Of a DNA stretch of 64,000 bases, positions 41,580-50,548 are shown one piece after another. This DNA is from an uncultured Clostridia bacterium (lineage in GTDB: Bacteria > Bacillota > Clostridia > Christensenellales > Borkfalkiaceae): the NCBI GenBank assembly GCA_944337235.1, contig CALVLK010000002.1:62001-126000 (forward strand), given 5' to 3'. Each line of letters starts with the position of its first letter. The first letter of the stretch is position 1. A program made the translations under genes and the position numbers. The notes under the pieces were generated by a model, which worked only from the letters and a program-made list of their open reading frames with translations, was not told where the DNA came from and did not search any database.

Positions 41580-43160
41580 TTAAAACAGGGGGGCAAAGAC
41601 TTTGACGATCTCGCACATGCCCCGCCAGATGATATTCTTCTTTGCGTCCTCCTCCGTCTGAAGGGCACACTGCTGAAATGTCGCCTCGTAGTCCGCCTTG
41701 AGCTGCTCGTTCGCCCTGGTCTTATACATCAGCACGGCATTTTCGTAATGGTAGAGCAGCGAACGGTAGTCCAGGTTGATGGTGCCCACGATCCCCACCT
41801 CGTCGTCGGCGAGAAAGCTCTTGGCATGGATGAAGCCGGGCGTGTATTCATAGATCTTCACCCCGCCGCGGATGAGCGCCATATAGTTGCTGCGCGTGAG
41901 GGCGAACGCCGTCTTCTTATCGGGAATATGCGGCGTGATGATGCGCACGTCCACCCCGCGCGCCGCCGCAAGCAGCATCGCCTCGCGCATGCGGTAGTCG
42001 ATGATGAGGTAGGGCGTCATGATCCATACATACCGCTGCGCAGAGGAGAGAATGTTGATATATACATCCTCCCCCAGGTGCCGCCCGTACATGGGATAGG
42101 GGCCGTCGCCGTACGGCTGCACATAGCCCTCCCCCTCGAAGACGGGGTAGCGCGCGGGCAGATAGGGCGTAAAGTCTTCGGGTTGCTTTTCGCGCAGGTT
42201 GAAGGTGCGCAGAAACATGAGAATGAGGTTTTTCACCCCCTCTCCCTCCATGCGGACGGCGGTGTCCTTCCACACCCCGAAGGGGTGGATCTCGTTGATA
42301 TACTCGTCGGAGAGGTTGATCCCGCCCGAATAGCCCACGACGCCGTCGATGACGGCGATCTTGCGGTGATCGCGGTTGTTGTGCAGATTGGTAACGACGG
42401 GCACGAACGGGTTGAACTTGACGCAGCGGATGCCCTCCTTCTGCAGCAGCTTGTAATAGCCCGCGCGCAGCTTGCCCATACAGCCGATGTCATCGTAGAT
42501 GACGCGCACCTCCACGCCCTCTTTGACCTTTTGTCGCAGGATCTCGTGAACGGTATCCCACATCTTGCCGTGCGAGATGATGAAATATTCCAAAAAGATA
42601 TACTTCTTTGCCCCCTTCAGATCTTTAAGGAGGGCGGCAAAAAACGCCTCGCCCATGGCAAAGTACTGTGTGGCGGTGTTGTTTGTGATGACGGCGCGCG
42701 GGTTTTGGGTGGCGAGCGCCTCGCTGACCGCCGCCCAATGCCCCATGTCGCGCGCAAGCTTCTGCCTGTCGATGCGCCGCCGCTCGTGCGGCTCCGTACG
42801 CTCGTACAGCGCGTGCAGCATTCTGCGCTGCCTGCGCGAGGGGCGGTTCTGCGAAAAGACGACATAGATGGCGACGCCAAAGATGTTGAGCACGACCACG
42901 CACAGCAGCCAGGGGATCTTTGCCTCGGGGATCATATCGCGGTTGGCGATGTTGAGCACGGCGAGGATGACGACCGTCCAGCGTATCACAAGCACTGCGA
43001 GCGAGATCCAGCGCTCGCTGACGGGAACATACTCGATGAGCAGCAGCCTCAGGACATAAAACGGCGCAAATGCGATGCAAAAATCGAGCACAAAGAGCAG
43101 GATGATGGTAAATGCGACCAGCGTAAACCGGCTGAAAAAGATCTTAACGTACTTCTTCAT
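41580..43160 (-). CDS. cls: Cardiolipin synthase (phospholipase D type)
   Basis: 526 residues: three N-terminal membrane segments (first about 12-34), then two HKD phospholipase-D motifs, HRKIAVIDG (with YSGGINLSDEY) and HAKSFLADDE (with GTINLDYRS). Joins two phosphatidylglycerols into cardiolipin plus glycerol. The ATG at 43160 has no close ribosome site; GGAG lies 15 bases away. Confidence 0.93.
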   Translation of the reverse strand: MKKYVKIFFSRFTLVAFTIILLFVLDFCIAFAPFYVLRLLLIEYVPVSERWISLAVLVIRWTVVILAVLNIANRDMIPEAKIPWLLCVVVLNIFGVAIYVVFSQNRPSRRQRRMLHALYERTEPHERRRIDRQKLARDMGHWAAVSEALATQNPRAVITNNTATQYFAMGEAFFAALLKDLKGAKKYIFLEYFIISHGKMWDTVHEILRQKVKEGVEVRVIYDDIGCMGKLRAGYYKLLQKEGIRCVKFNPFVPVVTNLHNNRDHRKIAVIDGVVGYSGGINLSDEYINEIHPFGVWKDTAVRMEGEGVKNLILMFLRTFNLREKQPEDFTPYLPARYPVFEGEGYVQPYGDGPYPMYGRHLGEDVYINILSSAQRYVWIMTPYLIIDYRMREAMLLAAARGVDVRIITPHIPDKKTAFALTRSNYMALIRGGVKIYEYTPGFIHAKSFLADDEVGIVGTINLDYRSLLYHYENAVLMYKTRANEQLKADYEATFQQCALQTEEDAKKNIIWRGMCEIVKVFAPLF

Positions 43161-43227
43161 GAGTCAGATAACATAGCTCCACGACAATAATATAACACAA
43201 AACGCAAACATTCTGTCATGCAGAACG

Positions 43228-44331
43228 TCATAATTCCATAAGATCGTCGCTGCGGACGTATTCATAGCACCCGCAGGCGAGCGTGCGGACGGCAAAGCCC
43301 TGCCCCTGCCACACCGCGGCGGTATGCAATACCTTCAGCGACGGCAGCAGCGAAAAGGCCTGAACGGTGATATTTTCCTGCGGGACGCCGCACAGATCCA
43401 GCGTCTCCAGCGCCGTCATGCCGTACAGCGCGTCGGCGGAGAGCGTACCGCCCGTCACGCACAGCGTCTTGAGCGTTTCGGGAAAGCGATAGGGCTCGCC
43501 GTCCTCCTCGGAAAAGAGATATCCGAGATGCCCGTCGTAGGCGCTGCCCGCGTCGGAGAGCGCGCTCCCGACAAAGGGCAGGGTGAGCCGCTCGAGCTGC
43601 GTACAGGCAAGCAGCGCACCGCGATCGGCATAGCGCACATCTGAGACCGAAAGCTCCCGCGCCGCAGGGAGCGCCGCGATCAGTCTGTCGCCACCCGCCG
43701 TGCCCTTGCAGAGCGCCCCGCCCTGCATATAGTAGGGCGCCTCGCAGAGGATGGTCTGCACGGCGCTGCCGACGAAATCGGCGGCGCATGGTTGGCTCTG
43801 TGCACGCAGGGAGAGCACCGTCGCCCCCGAATGCGAGAGCATGTCCCCCTCGAATGCGCCCGAGAGCAATATGACGCGCGCGGCATGTTCACGCTGCGTG
43901 AGCCGCACCTCCGTGCCGTCCCAGGCAAATGTTCCGCCGTCGTACCAGAGGGTGTCGCCATAGCTCTTCCAGAGCGCCGCGCGTTCGATGGGGGCAAGTT
44001 CCCCCGTTTCGCCCAAAAGGTCGGCAAGCTGTGCGCCCTCGAATCGGGCGATCACCCGCCCGTATGTCTCGCCCGCCTCCGTATAGCCGCCGATATCGTC
44101 GCGCCGAAGCAGGATGCGCTGCGGTTCGGTGCCGCAGACGGCTGCCGACGCCGCGGCATAGCTCTCCCACACAGTGGTGCCGTCCTCCCAGACGCACAAT
44201 ACGCGCCCTGCCCGCCCATACAGGCTGGGAAATGGCAAAAAGAGCGCAACGATACAACCCGCCGCCACGAGCAGGGCGCACGCAAGGCACAAAACGCGCC
44301 GCACGATGCGCATACGCGCGCTCATTTCCAT
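43228..44331 (-). CDS. Membrane-anchored protein with leucine-rich-repeat end
   Basis: 367 residues. One N-terminal helix (VLCLACALLVAAGCIVALFL), then an exposed domain; residues about 210-350 read like irregular leucine-rich repeats (ARELSVSDV, CTQLERLTLPF, PETLKTLCVTGG, MTALETLDLCGV, LPSLKVLHTAAV). Adhesion or protein binding is plausible. Start ATG 44331; another ATG at 44325 overlaps the trmL stop codon (ATGA) and may be preferred. Confidence 0.6.
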   Translation of the reverse strand: MEMSARMRIVRRVLCLACALLVAAGCIVALFLPFPSLYGRAGRVLCVWEDGTTVWESYAAASAAVCGTEPQRILLRRDDIGGYTEAGETYGRVIARFEGAQLADLLGETGELAPIERAALWKSYGDTLWYDGGTFAWDGTEVRLTQREHAARVILLSGAFEGDMLSHSGATVLSLRAQSQPCAADFVGSAVQTILCEAPYYMQGGALCKGTAGGDRLIAALPAARELSVSDVRYADRGALLACTQLERLTLPFVGSALSDAGSAYDGHLGYLFSEEDGEPYRFPETLKTLCVTGGTLSADALYGMTALETLDLCGVPQENITVQAFSLLPSLKVLHTAAVWQGQGFAVRTLACGCYEYVRSDDLMEL

Positions 44332-44816
44332 TGCAGGCGATGCAGCCTGCCCTCCTGCGAAAGCCCCGCAAAGTCGTTCTGCCGCAGCCCCTCATACACC
44401 GCGATCGCAACGGAGTTGCTCAGATTCAGCGAGCGCAGCGTGCCGCGCATGGGAATGCGCACACACGCCTCTCTGTGCGCAACCAGCAGCTCTTCGGGCA
44501 GTCCCTTGGTCTCCTTGCCGAATACGAGCACGTCGCCCGGGGCATAGGCGGCGGAGGTATAGGCGCGCGGCGCCTTGGTGGTAAAATAGAAAAATTGCGC
44601 GCCGCCAAGCTGCGATAGAACCTCCTCGAAATTTTCGTGCACCTGCACGTCGACAAACTGCCAATAGTCCAGCCCCGCGCGGCGCAGATATCTGTCTGAG
44701 ATCTCAAACCCGAGCGGCCTGACAAGGTGCAGCACGCAGCCGGTCGCGGCGCAGGTGCGGGCGATATTGCCCGTATTCTGCGGGATCTCCGGCTCGACGA
44801 GGACGACATGGAACAT
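44322..44816 (-). CDS. trmL: tRNA (cytidine(34)-2'-O)-methyltransferase TrmL
   Basis: 164 residues, SPOUT fold with a C-terminal knot: VLVEPEIPQNTGNIARTCAA at the start, GDVLVFGKETKGLPEELL and IPMRGTLRSLNLSNSVAIAVYE at the end. Methylates the wobble base ribose of tRNA-Leu. AAGGAGAGAACAGCCG precedes the ATG. Confidence 0.94.
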   Translation of the reverse strand: MFHVVLVEPEIPQNTGNIARTCAATGCVLHLVRPLGFEISDRYLRRAGLDYWQFVDVQVHENFEEVLSQLGGAQFFYFTTKAPRAYTSAAYAPGDVLVFGKETKGLPEELLVAHREACVRIPMRGTLRSLNLSNSVAIAVYEGLRQNDFAGLSQEGRLHRLQWK

Positions 44817-44917
44817 CGGCTGTTCTCTCCTTTACGATATATTCCCCCTCATTGTACGACAAATCCGCATTTTTTGCAAGATTTTTACAACAGATTTTTC
44901 TTCCCCGCGTATTTTGG

Positions 44918-44946
44918 TTGACTTTTTTGTATGCAGCGTGTATAAT
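44918..44946 (+). promoter_or_regulatory. Promoter of an orphan short transcript
   Basis: TTGACT (44918-44923), 17 bases, TATAAT (44941-44946). Nothing but a 100-base stretch lies before the next terminator. Confidence 0.7.
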
Positions 44947-44952
44947 ATTGGT

Positions 44953-45050
44953 ATCCATTGATGATCGGCAGGGGCGCTGCCGACCAAAAACGACCATCCT
45001 TCCTATTTTTTTCTCATTAAAAAGCCGAGCTGCATGCTCGGCTTTTTAAT
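44953..45050 (+). ncRNA. Candidate small RNA (about 95 bases)
   Basis: From a good promoter to a strong terminator (AAAAAGCCGAGC-TGCA-GCTCGGCTTTTT type stem, 45019-45047). It contains a hairpin CGGCAG-GGGCG-CTGCCG (about 44966-44982). A 19-codon ORF (ATG 44961 to TAA 45020, MIGRGAADQKRPSFLFFSH) has no ribosome site. The terminator also serves the convergent gene at 45072. Confidence 0.5.
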
Positions 45051-45071
45051 CATGTGCGTGAAGTTCTGCGT

Positions 45072-45737
45072 TCAGTCCTGCAAGAGATCCAGGCACGCCT
45101 GCAGATGCCCCTCAGACGTACCTTCCGTGAAGTTCATCTCCATGAAATACTCTCTGCCTTCGAGATCCCACGAAGCATACACATAGGACGCATCGCTGCC
45201 GCGCGCCGTGCGGTAGGCGACGTCCGTTCCCCCCCAAGCCATTGTCCGGTCGGCGCCATCGAAGTCGCCGTGCCAGGAAAACCGCTCCTGCGTCATGGGT
45301 ACATACAAAAGAACGCGGACTTCCTCGCTCAGCCCCGTCTGCAGAAAGTAGGCGCGTTCGCCGCTCTCTGCATAGCGGTAGCAGTACGCATTGGAATGTG
45401 TAAACGAGCCCTCGGGAAAACAGACAAAATCAAGGCTCTCACAAAAGCTTTCCGCCGAAACCTCCTCGCGCGCAAGCGAAGTGCTTTCAAATGCGGAGGG
45501 CCATTCGTTTTTCAAAGTCTCTTCGCGACCGTTCTGCGAAAACGCGACGGGCAGCACGATCGCAAGTATCGCGCAGGCAAGCAGCGTTGCCATGGCGGGG
45601 AAGAACAGCTTCGCGCGCGTACGGCGCCGTTGATCCGTCGACGCCTGCAGGCGGCGGAAAAAGGCCGCGTCCTCCTCGGTCAGCATCGCCTCGCGCTCGC
45701 GCCTGGCATATTCGTTGAGATATCGCCTGATCTTCAT
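45072..45737 (-). CDS. Probable anti-sigma factor (membrane)
   Basis: 221 residues: a cytoplasmic helical N-terminus of 43 residues (YARREREAMLTEEDAAFFRR), one membrane helix (FFPAMATLLACAILAIVLPV) and an extracellular domain of about 150 residues rich in Tyr/Glu. The position just after an ECF sigma gene and the topology suggest it holds that sigma factor at the membrane until a signal acts; no zinc-ring or named anti-sigma motif is visible. Confidence 0.6.
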   Translation of the reverse strand: MKIRRYLNEYARREREAMLTEEDAAFFRRLQASTDQRRRTRAKLFFPAMATLLACAILAIVLPVAFSQNGREETLKNEWPSAFESTSLAREEVSAESFCESLDFVCFPEGSFTHSNAYCYRYAESGERAYFLQTGLSEEVRVLLYVPMTQERFSWHGDFDGADRTMAWGGTDVAYRTARGSDASYVYASWDLEGREYFMEMNFTEGTSEGHLQACLDLLQD

Positions 45738-45824
45738 ATCGATCCCCTTGTCCTTCCATATCGGGCTGCCCGCAGGCGCCCGTTTTTTCTCTTCATATAT
45801 AGAACGAATGAATGGAAGAAAATG

Positions 45825-46319
45825 TTACAGAAATTTTTTCATCCTGCTGTATCCGCGGCTGACACGCGTGCGTACGCCCGAATAGTTCATGCCGAGGGCG
45901 TGCGCAATCTCTTTATAACTGTACCCCTCCCAGATGTGCAGATAGATGATCTTGCGCGTGAGCGGGTCGAGTTTGTTGAGCGCCGCGACGACTTCGTCCC
46001 CCTCGTGCGAGGCGGGCAGGGCGACGAGATCCCACTCGCCCAGCTCCGTTTCGCGCCCCCGCTTGCGCAGGACGTCAATGGCATAATGGTCGGCCAGCGT
46101 ATAGAGCCAGCCGACCGGGTAGTCGATATACCCGACCTCCTCCCGCGCCATCAGTTTCAAGAAGACCTCCTGCGCGGCATCCTCGCCCGACACCTGTCCC
46201 GAAAAGCGGCGGTGTACATGCAGCTTGATGCGCGCGTAGAACTCGGTATAGAGCGTCTCCAACGCCTTGGGATCGGTTCTGATGCGTTTTAACAGCCTGT
46301 TGAAGGTATGTACTTCCAT
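45825..46319 (-). CDS. ECF-type RNA polymerase sigma factor
   Basis: 164 residues. Region 2: DPKALETLYTEFYARIKLHV, GEDAAQEVFLKLM, WLYTLADHYAIDVLRKRGRE; region 4: LNKLDPLTRKIIYLHIWEGY then SYKEIAHALGMNYSGVRTRVSRG. GGGGGATC precedes the ATG. Followed by its likely anti-sigma gene after 87 bases. Confidence 0.88.
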   Translation of the reverse strand: MEVHTFNRLLKRIRTDPKALETLYTEFYARIKLHVHRRFSGQVSGEDAAQEVFLKLMAREEVGYIDYPVGWLYTLADHYAIDVLRKRGRETELGEWDLVALPASHEGDEVVAALNKLDPLTRKIIYLHIWEGYSYKEIAHALGMNYSGVRTRVSRGYSRMKKFL

Positions 46320-46370
46320 GATCCCCCCTGCGCATGTCCGTGCAGGTCCTGCATTCCGATTTCACCGATA

Positions 46371-46399
46371 AGCATAGCACGGAACGGGGCAAAAGTCAA
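46371..46399 (-). promoter_or_regulatory. Promoter of the sigma/anti-sigma pair
   Basis: Minus strand TTGACT (46394-46399), 17 bases, TATGCT (46371-46376). Confidence 0.65.
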
Positions 46400-46496
46400 T
46401 CGTTCGGAGCGCACAGGCGGAAGAAATACTTCTGTATAGGGCGCAACGCCCGTCCGCCGCCCGCCCTTTGCCTTGGCGCGCAGAGAGCCGACGAAA

Positions 46497-46540
46497 AGAG
46501 GGGAATGCGCCGGGCAGTACCCGACGCATTCCTCAAAGAT
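46497..46540 (-). terminator. Terminator of sleB-ypeB
   Basis: Minus strand GAGGAATGCG ... CGCATTCCCCTC with an inner GGG/CCC, followed by TTTTCG. Confidence 0.75.
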
Positions 46541-46598
46541 CTGATTGGCATTCCCTCTGTATTTTACGGCGTGCTGCGTTTTTGCAGCCGCCCGGATC

Positions 46599-48410
46599 TC
46601 AGCGCAGATAGCTGCCCTGCGCGCTGTTGCGCACGCGGTAGATCTGCAGCTCGTCGCCCGTTTCTGCGTCGAGATAGACGAGATATTCCTCCTCGCCACA
46701 GGTACAGGCAAATTCGTAGGCAAGCCGTTCCTCTCCGTTCATCGGGATCAGCGCAACATGCGCCGAATAGGGCGTGAGTCCCTCGCCGAGCAGACCGCGC
46801 GCCTCCTCCATGCCGTCCGCCTGCCCGATGGTGCGCTCGGTGTGGTTGAGCAGATACTCCATGGCGGAGATCCCCGTCACACGTCCCCTCTCCTCGCAGA
46901 CGCGCACGCGGATCATATCGGGGTAGACGCGCACGCCGTCCTGTACGCCAACGTAGGTGATGTCGGCAACGCTGTCCGCCTCAGACAGCCAGACAGCCTC
47001 CAGCCCGTCATAGCCGAGCTCTGCAAGAAATTCACGCGCCAGCGAATCGCAGGTCTCAAGGTCAAAATTGTGCTGCGAACAGGGTTCGTAGGTGTCGAAG
47101 AAGGCGAGCTTTCCGCCCTGTTTGGTGATCTGCGCAAAGATCTCGCCGCCCTCCTCGGTCATGAGCGTAAAGTTGTAGAGCACGGCGTCGCGGGTATGCG
47201 TCTCGCCCGTGCAGACCGCGTCGGCGATGCGGTAGCCGGAGAGCGCCTCGCGCACCGTTTCTTCTGCGCGCTGCATCGAAATCTCCTCCAGCCCCGTAAG
47301 CATATTCTCGCCCACGTTGCCCTCTCCCGTGAACGGGGCTTCAGAAGTGTCCTCGGGCGAGGCGAGCGTTCCCTCGCCCATGTCGCGGAACTGCTGCGAA
47401 AGCGCCCCTTCCTGCCCGTTGAGAAAGGCAAGGAAGTCCTTCTCGTTCAGGTGCGTTGCGAGCTCGTTGAGCTTTCTGTACAGCGTGCTGTTGCGTTCCG
47501 CCAACGAGCGCAGCATCTCCTTTTCGGCGCTGCCGAGCGTCTTGCCCGCGGCAAGGGCGGTGAGCATATCCCGGCTGTAATCCCCCGTTCTGTTGACAAA
47601 GGCGCTCAGTTCGCTGCCCACGACCCCGTCAAAGGGCATCTTTTCGATGGCGCTCTCCATGACGGCGGAGTCGACGAGCAGCTGTGTGAGCAGCAGCCGC
47701 TGCTCCTCCGTTCCGGACGAGACGTTCAGCTTTGCAAGATTGTTGTCCATATCCTCTGAAACGGACACCATCTCATACAGCGTGGCGCGATAGTCGCCCG
47801 CCGTGCGCATGGTCATGTCGCTGATGCGGAATGCCCCCGCCGTGACGACGGTAGCAAGTGCCAGACAGGCGACGCCCAGCGAGATCACGGCAGCCAGCCA
47901 TCCGCCGTTTGGACTCTCCTTCCGCTTGCTCTCGCGGCGGGAAGCGCGTGCACGGCGCTTGCTTTCTCGCTCCTTCTGCGCCTTGGCGCGCTTCTTTTCC
48001 GCCTCTTCGTTCCGCTTTGCCCGTGCGGCAAGGCGTTCCTTTTTCTCGCGCTGGCGGCGGTTCTTCGCCTCTTCGGCGCTCTCGCTCTTCATCAGTTCGC
48101 GGCGGGCGCGCTTTGCCGCACGCGCCTCGGCGGCATGCGCCTTCTTTTCGGCGGCTGCCGCTGCGCGTTCCTGCCGCTGCAGCTGCTTTTGTGCGGCATT
48201 CTCCTCGCGCTTGTGCAGCTTCTCCTCCTGACGGTGCGCACGGTCGAGATACTCCTGTTCGCGCTTTGCCGCACGCGCCCGGCTCTTTTCCACGCGCGCC
48301 CTGGCGGCGGCGTGCTCCTGCTCTGCCGCAGTCTGCTGCGCCCCTTCCTGTTCGATGCGTTCCACCTTTTCGGCGCCGCTTGAAATGTTTTTATCTGTCT
48401 TTTTCTGCAT
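46599..48410 (-). CDS. ypeB: Spore germination protein YpeB with long N-terminal extension
   Basis: 603 residues. One membrane helix at about 170-193, then the YpeB region: a helical segment (MTMRTAGDYRATLYEMVSVS, EQRLLLTQLLVDSAVMESAI) and C-terminal PepSY-like repeats (TCDSLAREFLAELGYDGLEA, EEYLVYLDAETGDELQIYRV). YpeB keeps the cortex-lytic enzyme SleB stable in the spore. Known YpeB proteins are about 450 residues; here the first 168 residues are a Lys/Arg/Glu/Ala coiled coil that would lie on the cytoplasmic side. ATG at 48410 has GAGGAGGGGGAG ahead; 13 bases after sleB. Confidence 0.88.
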   Translation of the reverse strand: MQKKTDKNISSGAEKVERIEQEGAQQTAAEQEHAAARARVEKSRARAAKREQEYLDRAHRQEEKLHKREENAAQKQLQRQERAAAAAEKKAHAAEARAAKRARRELMKSESAEEAKNRRQREKKERLAARAKRNEEAEKKRAKAQKERESKRRARASRRESKRKESPNGGWLAAVISLGVACLALATVVTAGAFRISDMTMRTAGDYRATLYEMVSVSEDMDNNLAKLNVSSGTEEQRLLLTQLLVDSAVMESAIEKMPFDGVVGSELSAFVNRTGDYSRDMLTALAAGKTLGSAEKEMLRSLAERNSTLYRKLNELATHLNEKDFLAFLNGQEGALSQQFRDMGEGTLASPEDTSEAPFTGEGNVGENMLTGLEEISMQRAEETVREALSGYRIADAVCTGETHTRDAVLYNFTLMTEEGGEIFAQITKQGGKLAFFDTYEPCSQHNFDLETCDSLAREFLAELGYDGLEAVWLSEADSVADITYVGVQDGVRVYPDMIRVRVCEERGRVTGISAMEYLLNHTERTIGQADGMEEARGLLGEGLTPYSAHVALIPMNGEERLAYEFACTCGEEEYLVYLDAETGDELQIYRVRNSAQGSYLR

Positions 48411-48423
48411 ATTCTCCCCCTCC

Positions 48424-49164
48424 TCAAATGGCAAATACATGTTTGCCGATGACCGTCACCGTCTGGCGCTCAAAGATCCACGCGCTCGTCGCCACGGCGG
48501 GATTATAATAATACAGGCACCCGTAGGTGGGATCCCAGCCGTTCATGGCGTCGCGCGCGGCGTTGTATGCCGTCTGATTGGGCTCTAAGTTGATCTGCCC
48601 GTCGTCCACCGCGGTAAAGGCGCCCTTCTGATAGATGACGCCCGCGACCGTGTTGGGGAAATCCGGACTCTTGACCCGATTGAGGATGACCGCCCCGATC
48701 GCGACCTGCCCGGTATAGCTTTCGCCCCTGCCCTCGGCATAGATCGCCTTCGCCATCAGATACAGGTCGGACGAGGTATAGTTCTGCCCCGAACTGTTCG
48801 AGGGGCGCTGCCCGTTGAGCACGTTGTACGAGTCGTTCATGCCGAGTGCGGCATACGTCGCCTTGCCCACGATGCCGTCTGCCTGCAGCCCGTTCTTGCG
48901 CTGAAAATAGATGACCGCCTCGCGCGTGCCGCTGCCGAAGATCCCGTCAACGGCGCCCTGATAATAGCCCCATTGTTTGAGTCTGCGCTGCACCTCCTTC
49001 ACCTCGCCGCCCGTGCTGCCCTGCGAAAGGACAGCGGCGGGCAGGGCGGCGGACTGCTCTGCCGCGGCGCCGCCCGCACCGTTTGCCGCATACGCTGCAA
49101 TGGGGGCAGCGGCCGATGCGGCAAGCACGAGCGCAAGGGCGCCGATTGCCAAAATCTTTCTCAT
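48424..49164 (-). CDS. sleB: Spore cortex-lytic enzyme SleB
   Basis: 246 residues: signal peptide (first 26), peptidoglycan-binding domain (about 52-107, GEVKEVQRRLKQWGYYQGAV), and a lytic transglycosylase domain (about 133-245, AKAIYAEGRGESYTGQVAIG, AVILNRVKSPDFPNTVAGVI) with catalytic Glu in EGRGES. Degrades spore cortex during germination. The sleB-ypeB pair shows that the organism forms endospores. Confidence 0.94.
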   Translation of the reverse strand: MRKILAIGALALVLAASAAAPIAAYAANGAGGAAAEQSAALPAAVLSQGSTGGEVKEVQRRLKQWGYYQGAVDGIFGSGTREAVIYFQRKNGLQADGIVGKATYAALGMNDSYNVLNGQRPSNSSGQNYTSSDLYLMAKAIYAEGRGESYTGQVAIGAVILNRVKSPDFPNTVAGVIYQKGAFTAVDDGQINLEPNQTAYNAARDAMNGWDPTYGCLYYYNPAVATSAWIFERQTVTVIGKHVFAI

Positions 49165-49214
49165 AACTTCCTCCTATGCGTAATGTTTGCAAGCAGGAAA
49201 AAATTATACACCAA

Positions 49215-49252
49215 ACAAAACGTTCCCCCGCACAGACCCAAAGTGCGGGGGA
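49215..49252 (-). terminator. Terminator of the 49277-50406 pair
   Basis: Minus strand TTCCCCCGCAC / GTGCGGGGGAA with a loop TTTGGGTCT, followed by CGTTTTG. Confidence 0.85.
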
Positions 49253-49276
49253 AATATTGCCGTTTTTGTGGAAAGA

Positions 49277-49810
49277 TCAGCCGTCCTGCCGGCTGCCGCC
49301 GAGGCTTTCGATCGCGCGGTCGAGCTGCGCGGGGATCTCTTCGCCTGCAATGTGGAAGAGATACCTGCCTTTGAGAACGATGCTGACCCCGAGCTCCATG
49401 TCCTGCTTTTCCTGCTGCAGGGCGGCAAAGACCTCGTCGCGCCCGTTGTTGAAGCCGGAGGAAAAGACGTAATACTGCCCGAGGATGAGTTCTGCCTCCT
49501 CCCCCTCCTCCGCCGCAAGGTATATCGTGAAGGCACCGAAATTTTTCAGCGAAACATTCACCCCCTGCAGAGACGAATAGGACGCTTTGAGGTCCTCCTC
49601 CGCCTCGTTGACGGACATCTGCGTGCCCAGCGCATACCAGCTGTCCTTCGCATTCGTCATCGTGTACGAGATGCCCTCGCGGTCGAAGGCGTCTGCCAGT
49701 CTGTTGCCCGTGAGATAGGGAAGTGCAAAGGCGAGCGCGGCGATCGCGACCAGAATGCAAAATGCAATGATCAGAGAGAGGACGGAATTCTTTTTGGCTG
49801 TCTTTTTCAT
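49277..49810 (-). CDS. Hypothetical membrane-anchored protein (pair member 2)
   Basis: 177 residues: basic start, one helix (LSLIIAFCILVAIAALAFAL), and an extracellular mixed alpha/beta domain (DAFDREGISYTMTNAKDSWY, MSVNEAEEDLKASYSSLQGV, IVLKGRYLFHIAGEEIPAQL). It overlaps the upstream gene by four bases, and both have the same size and layout, so they may have arisen by duplication or act together. No family recognised. Confidence 0.65.
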   Translation of the reverse strand: MKKTAKKNSVLSLIIAFCILVAIAALAFALPYLTGNRLADAFDREGISYTMTNAKDSWYALGTQMSVNEAEEDLKASYSSLQGVNVSLKNFGAFTIYLAAEEGEEAELILGQYYVFSSGFNNGRDEVFAALQQEKQDMELGVSIVLKGRYLFHIAGEEIPAQLDRAIESLGGSRQDG

Positions 49811-50406
49811 GATGCCGCCTCCATCCCCGATGTAAAGTCAAATGCCACACACAGGCGGTACAGCAGCGTGATCATATCCAGCGAACGCAGCTCCCTTGCC
49901 GCTTCGTTGTATGCGCTGTTCTCTGCGTCATCCGCCTGCAGCACGGGGTAGTCGAAATAATACCGCCCCAGCCTGTAACGCTGCCGCCCGGCGCCGCTTC
50001 CCTGTGCGTCCAGATATGCCTGCGCCGAGGCCTCGCTGTCAAAGCGGATATGATACGCCTCGACCATATGGTTGCCCGACTCCGTTCTGTAAAAACTCGT
50101 CAGAACTACCTGCTGCTCGGCGCCCTGCACGCTCGTCTGATTGGCGACCGCCACCTGACGGGCGCTGTTATCAAGGAGCGCCGTCAGGGTACTGCCCGGG
50201 GCATGGACGCCCGCCTGATTGACCGCAATGGACGCAAAGTGATCCATCGAATAGATTGCGCCCGCCCGCAGCGCCAGAAACAGCGCTGCAAGAAAGAGCA
50301 CCGCCATGAGTGCGATCAGAAGTTTTCGCACCGCGGGCGGCAATGCCCGCCCCTTTTCCTGCACGTCCGCGTCCTGCGCGGGCGTTTCCACATTCTTTTC
50401 TTCCAT
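49807..50406 (-). CDS. Hypothetical membrane-anchored protein (pair member 1)
   Basis: 199 residues: acidic N-terminus, one helix (LLIALMAVLFLAALFLALRA), and an extracellular domain (QQVVLTSFYRTESGNHMVEA, YHIRFDSEASAQAYLDAQGS, RYRLGRYYFDYPVL). AAGGAGAGGTT precedes the ATG at 50406. First gene of a two-gene operon with a consensus promoter. Confidence 0.65.
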   Translation of the reverse strand: MEEKNVETPAQDADVQEKGRALPPAVRKLLIALMAVLFLAALFLALRAGAIYSMDHFASIAVNQAGVHAPGSTLTALLDNSARQVAVANQTSVQGAEQQVVLTSFYRTESGNHMVEAYHIRFDSEASAQAYLDAQGSGAGRQRYRLGRYYFDYPVLQADDAENSAYNEAARELRSLDMITLLYRLCVAFDFTSGMEAAS

Positions 50407-50427
50407 AACCTCTCCTTTTTTATTTAT

Positions 50428-50456
50428 ATTATAACATAGCCGATTGGAGATGTCAA
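50428..50456 (-). promoter_or_regulatory. Promoter of the 50406-49277 pair
   Basis: Minus strand TTGACA (50451-50456), 17 bases, TATAAT (50428-50433). Confidence 0.85.
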
Positions 50457-50495
50457 GAGGATTTATAAAATTAAAAGGCATTTTTGCATAAAATT

Positions 50496-50520
50496 TGCCG
50501 CGCCCGAAGGCGCGGCAAAG
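50496..50520 (-). terminator. Terminator of the hemolysin III gene
   Basis: Minus strand GCCGCGCC-TTC-GGGCGCGGC followed by AAATTTTATG. Confidence 0.7.
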
Positions 50521-50548
50521 GAGTACGGGGCACGCACGAATGCGTGTT

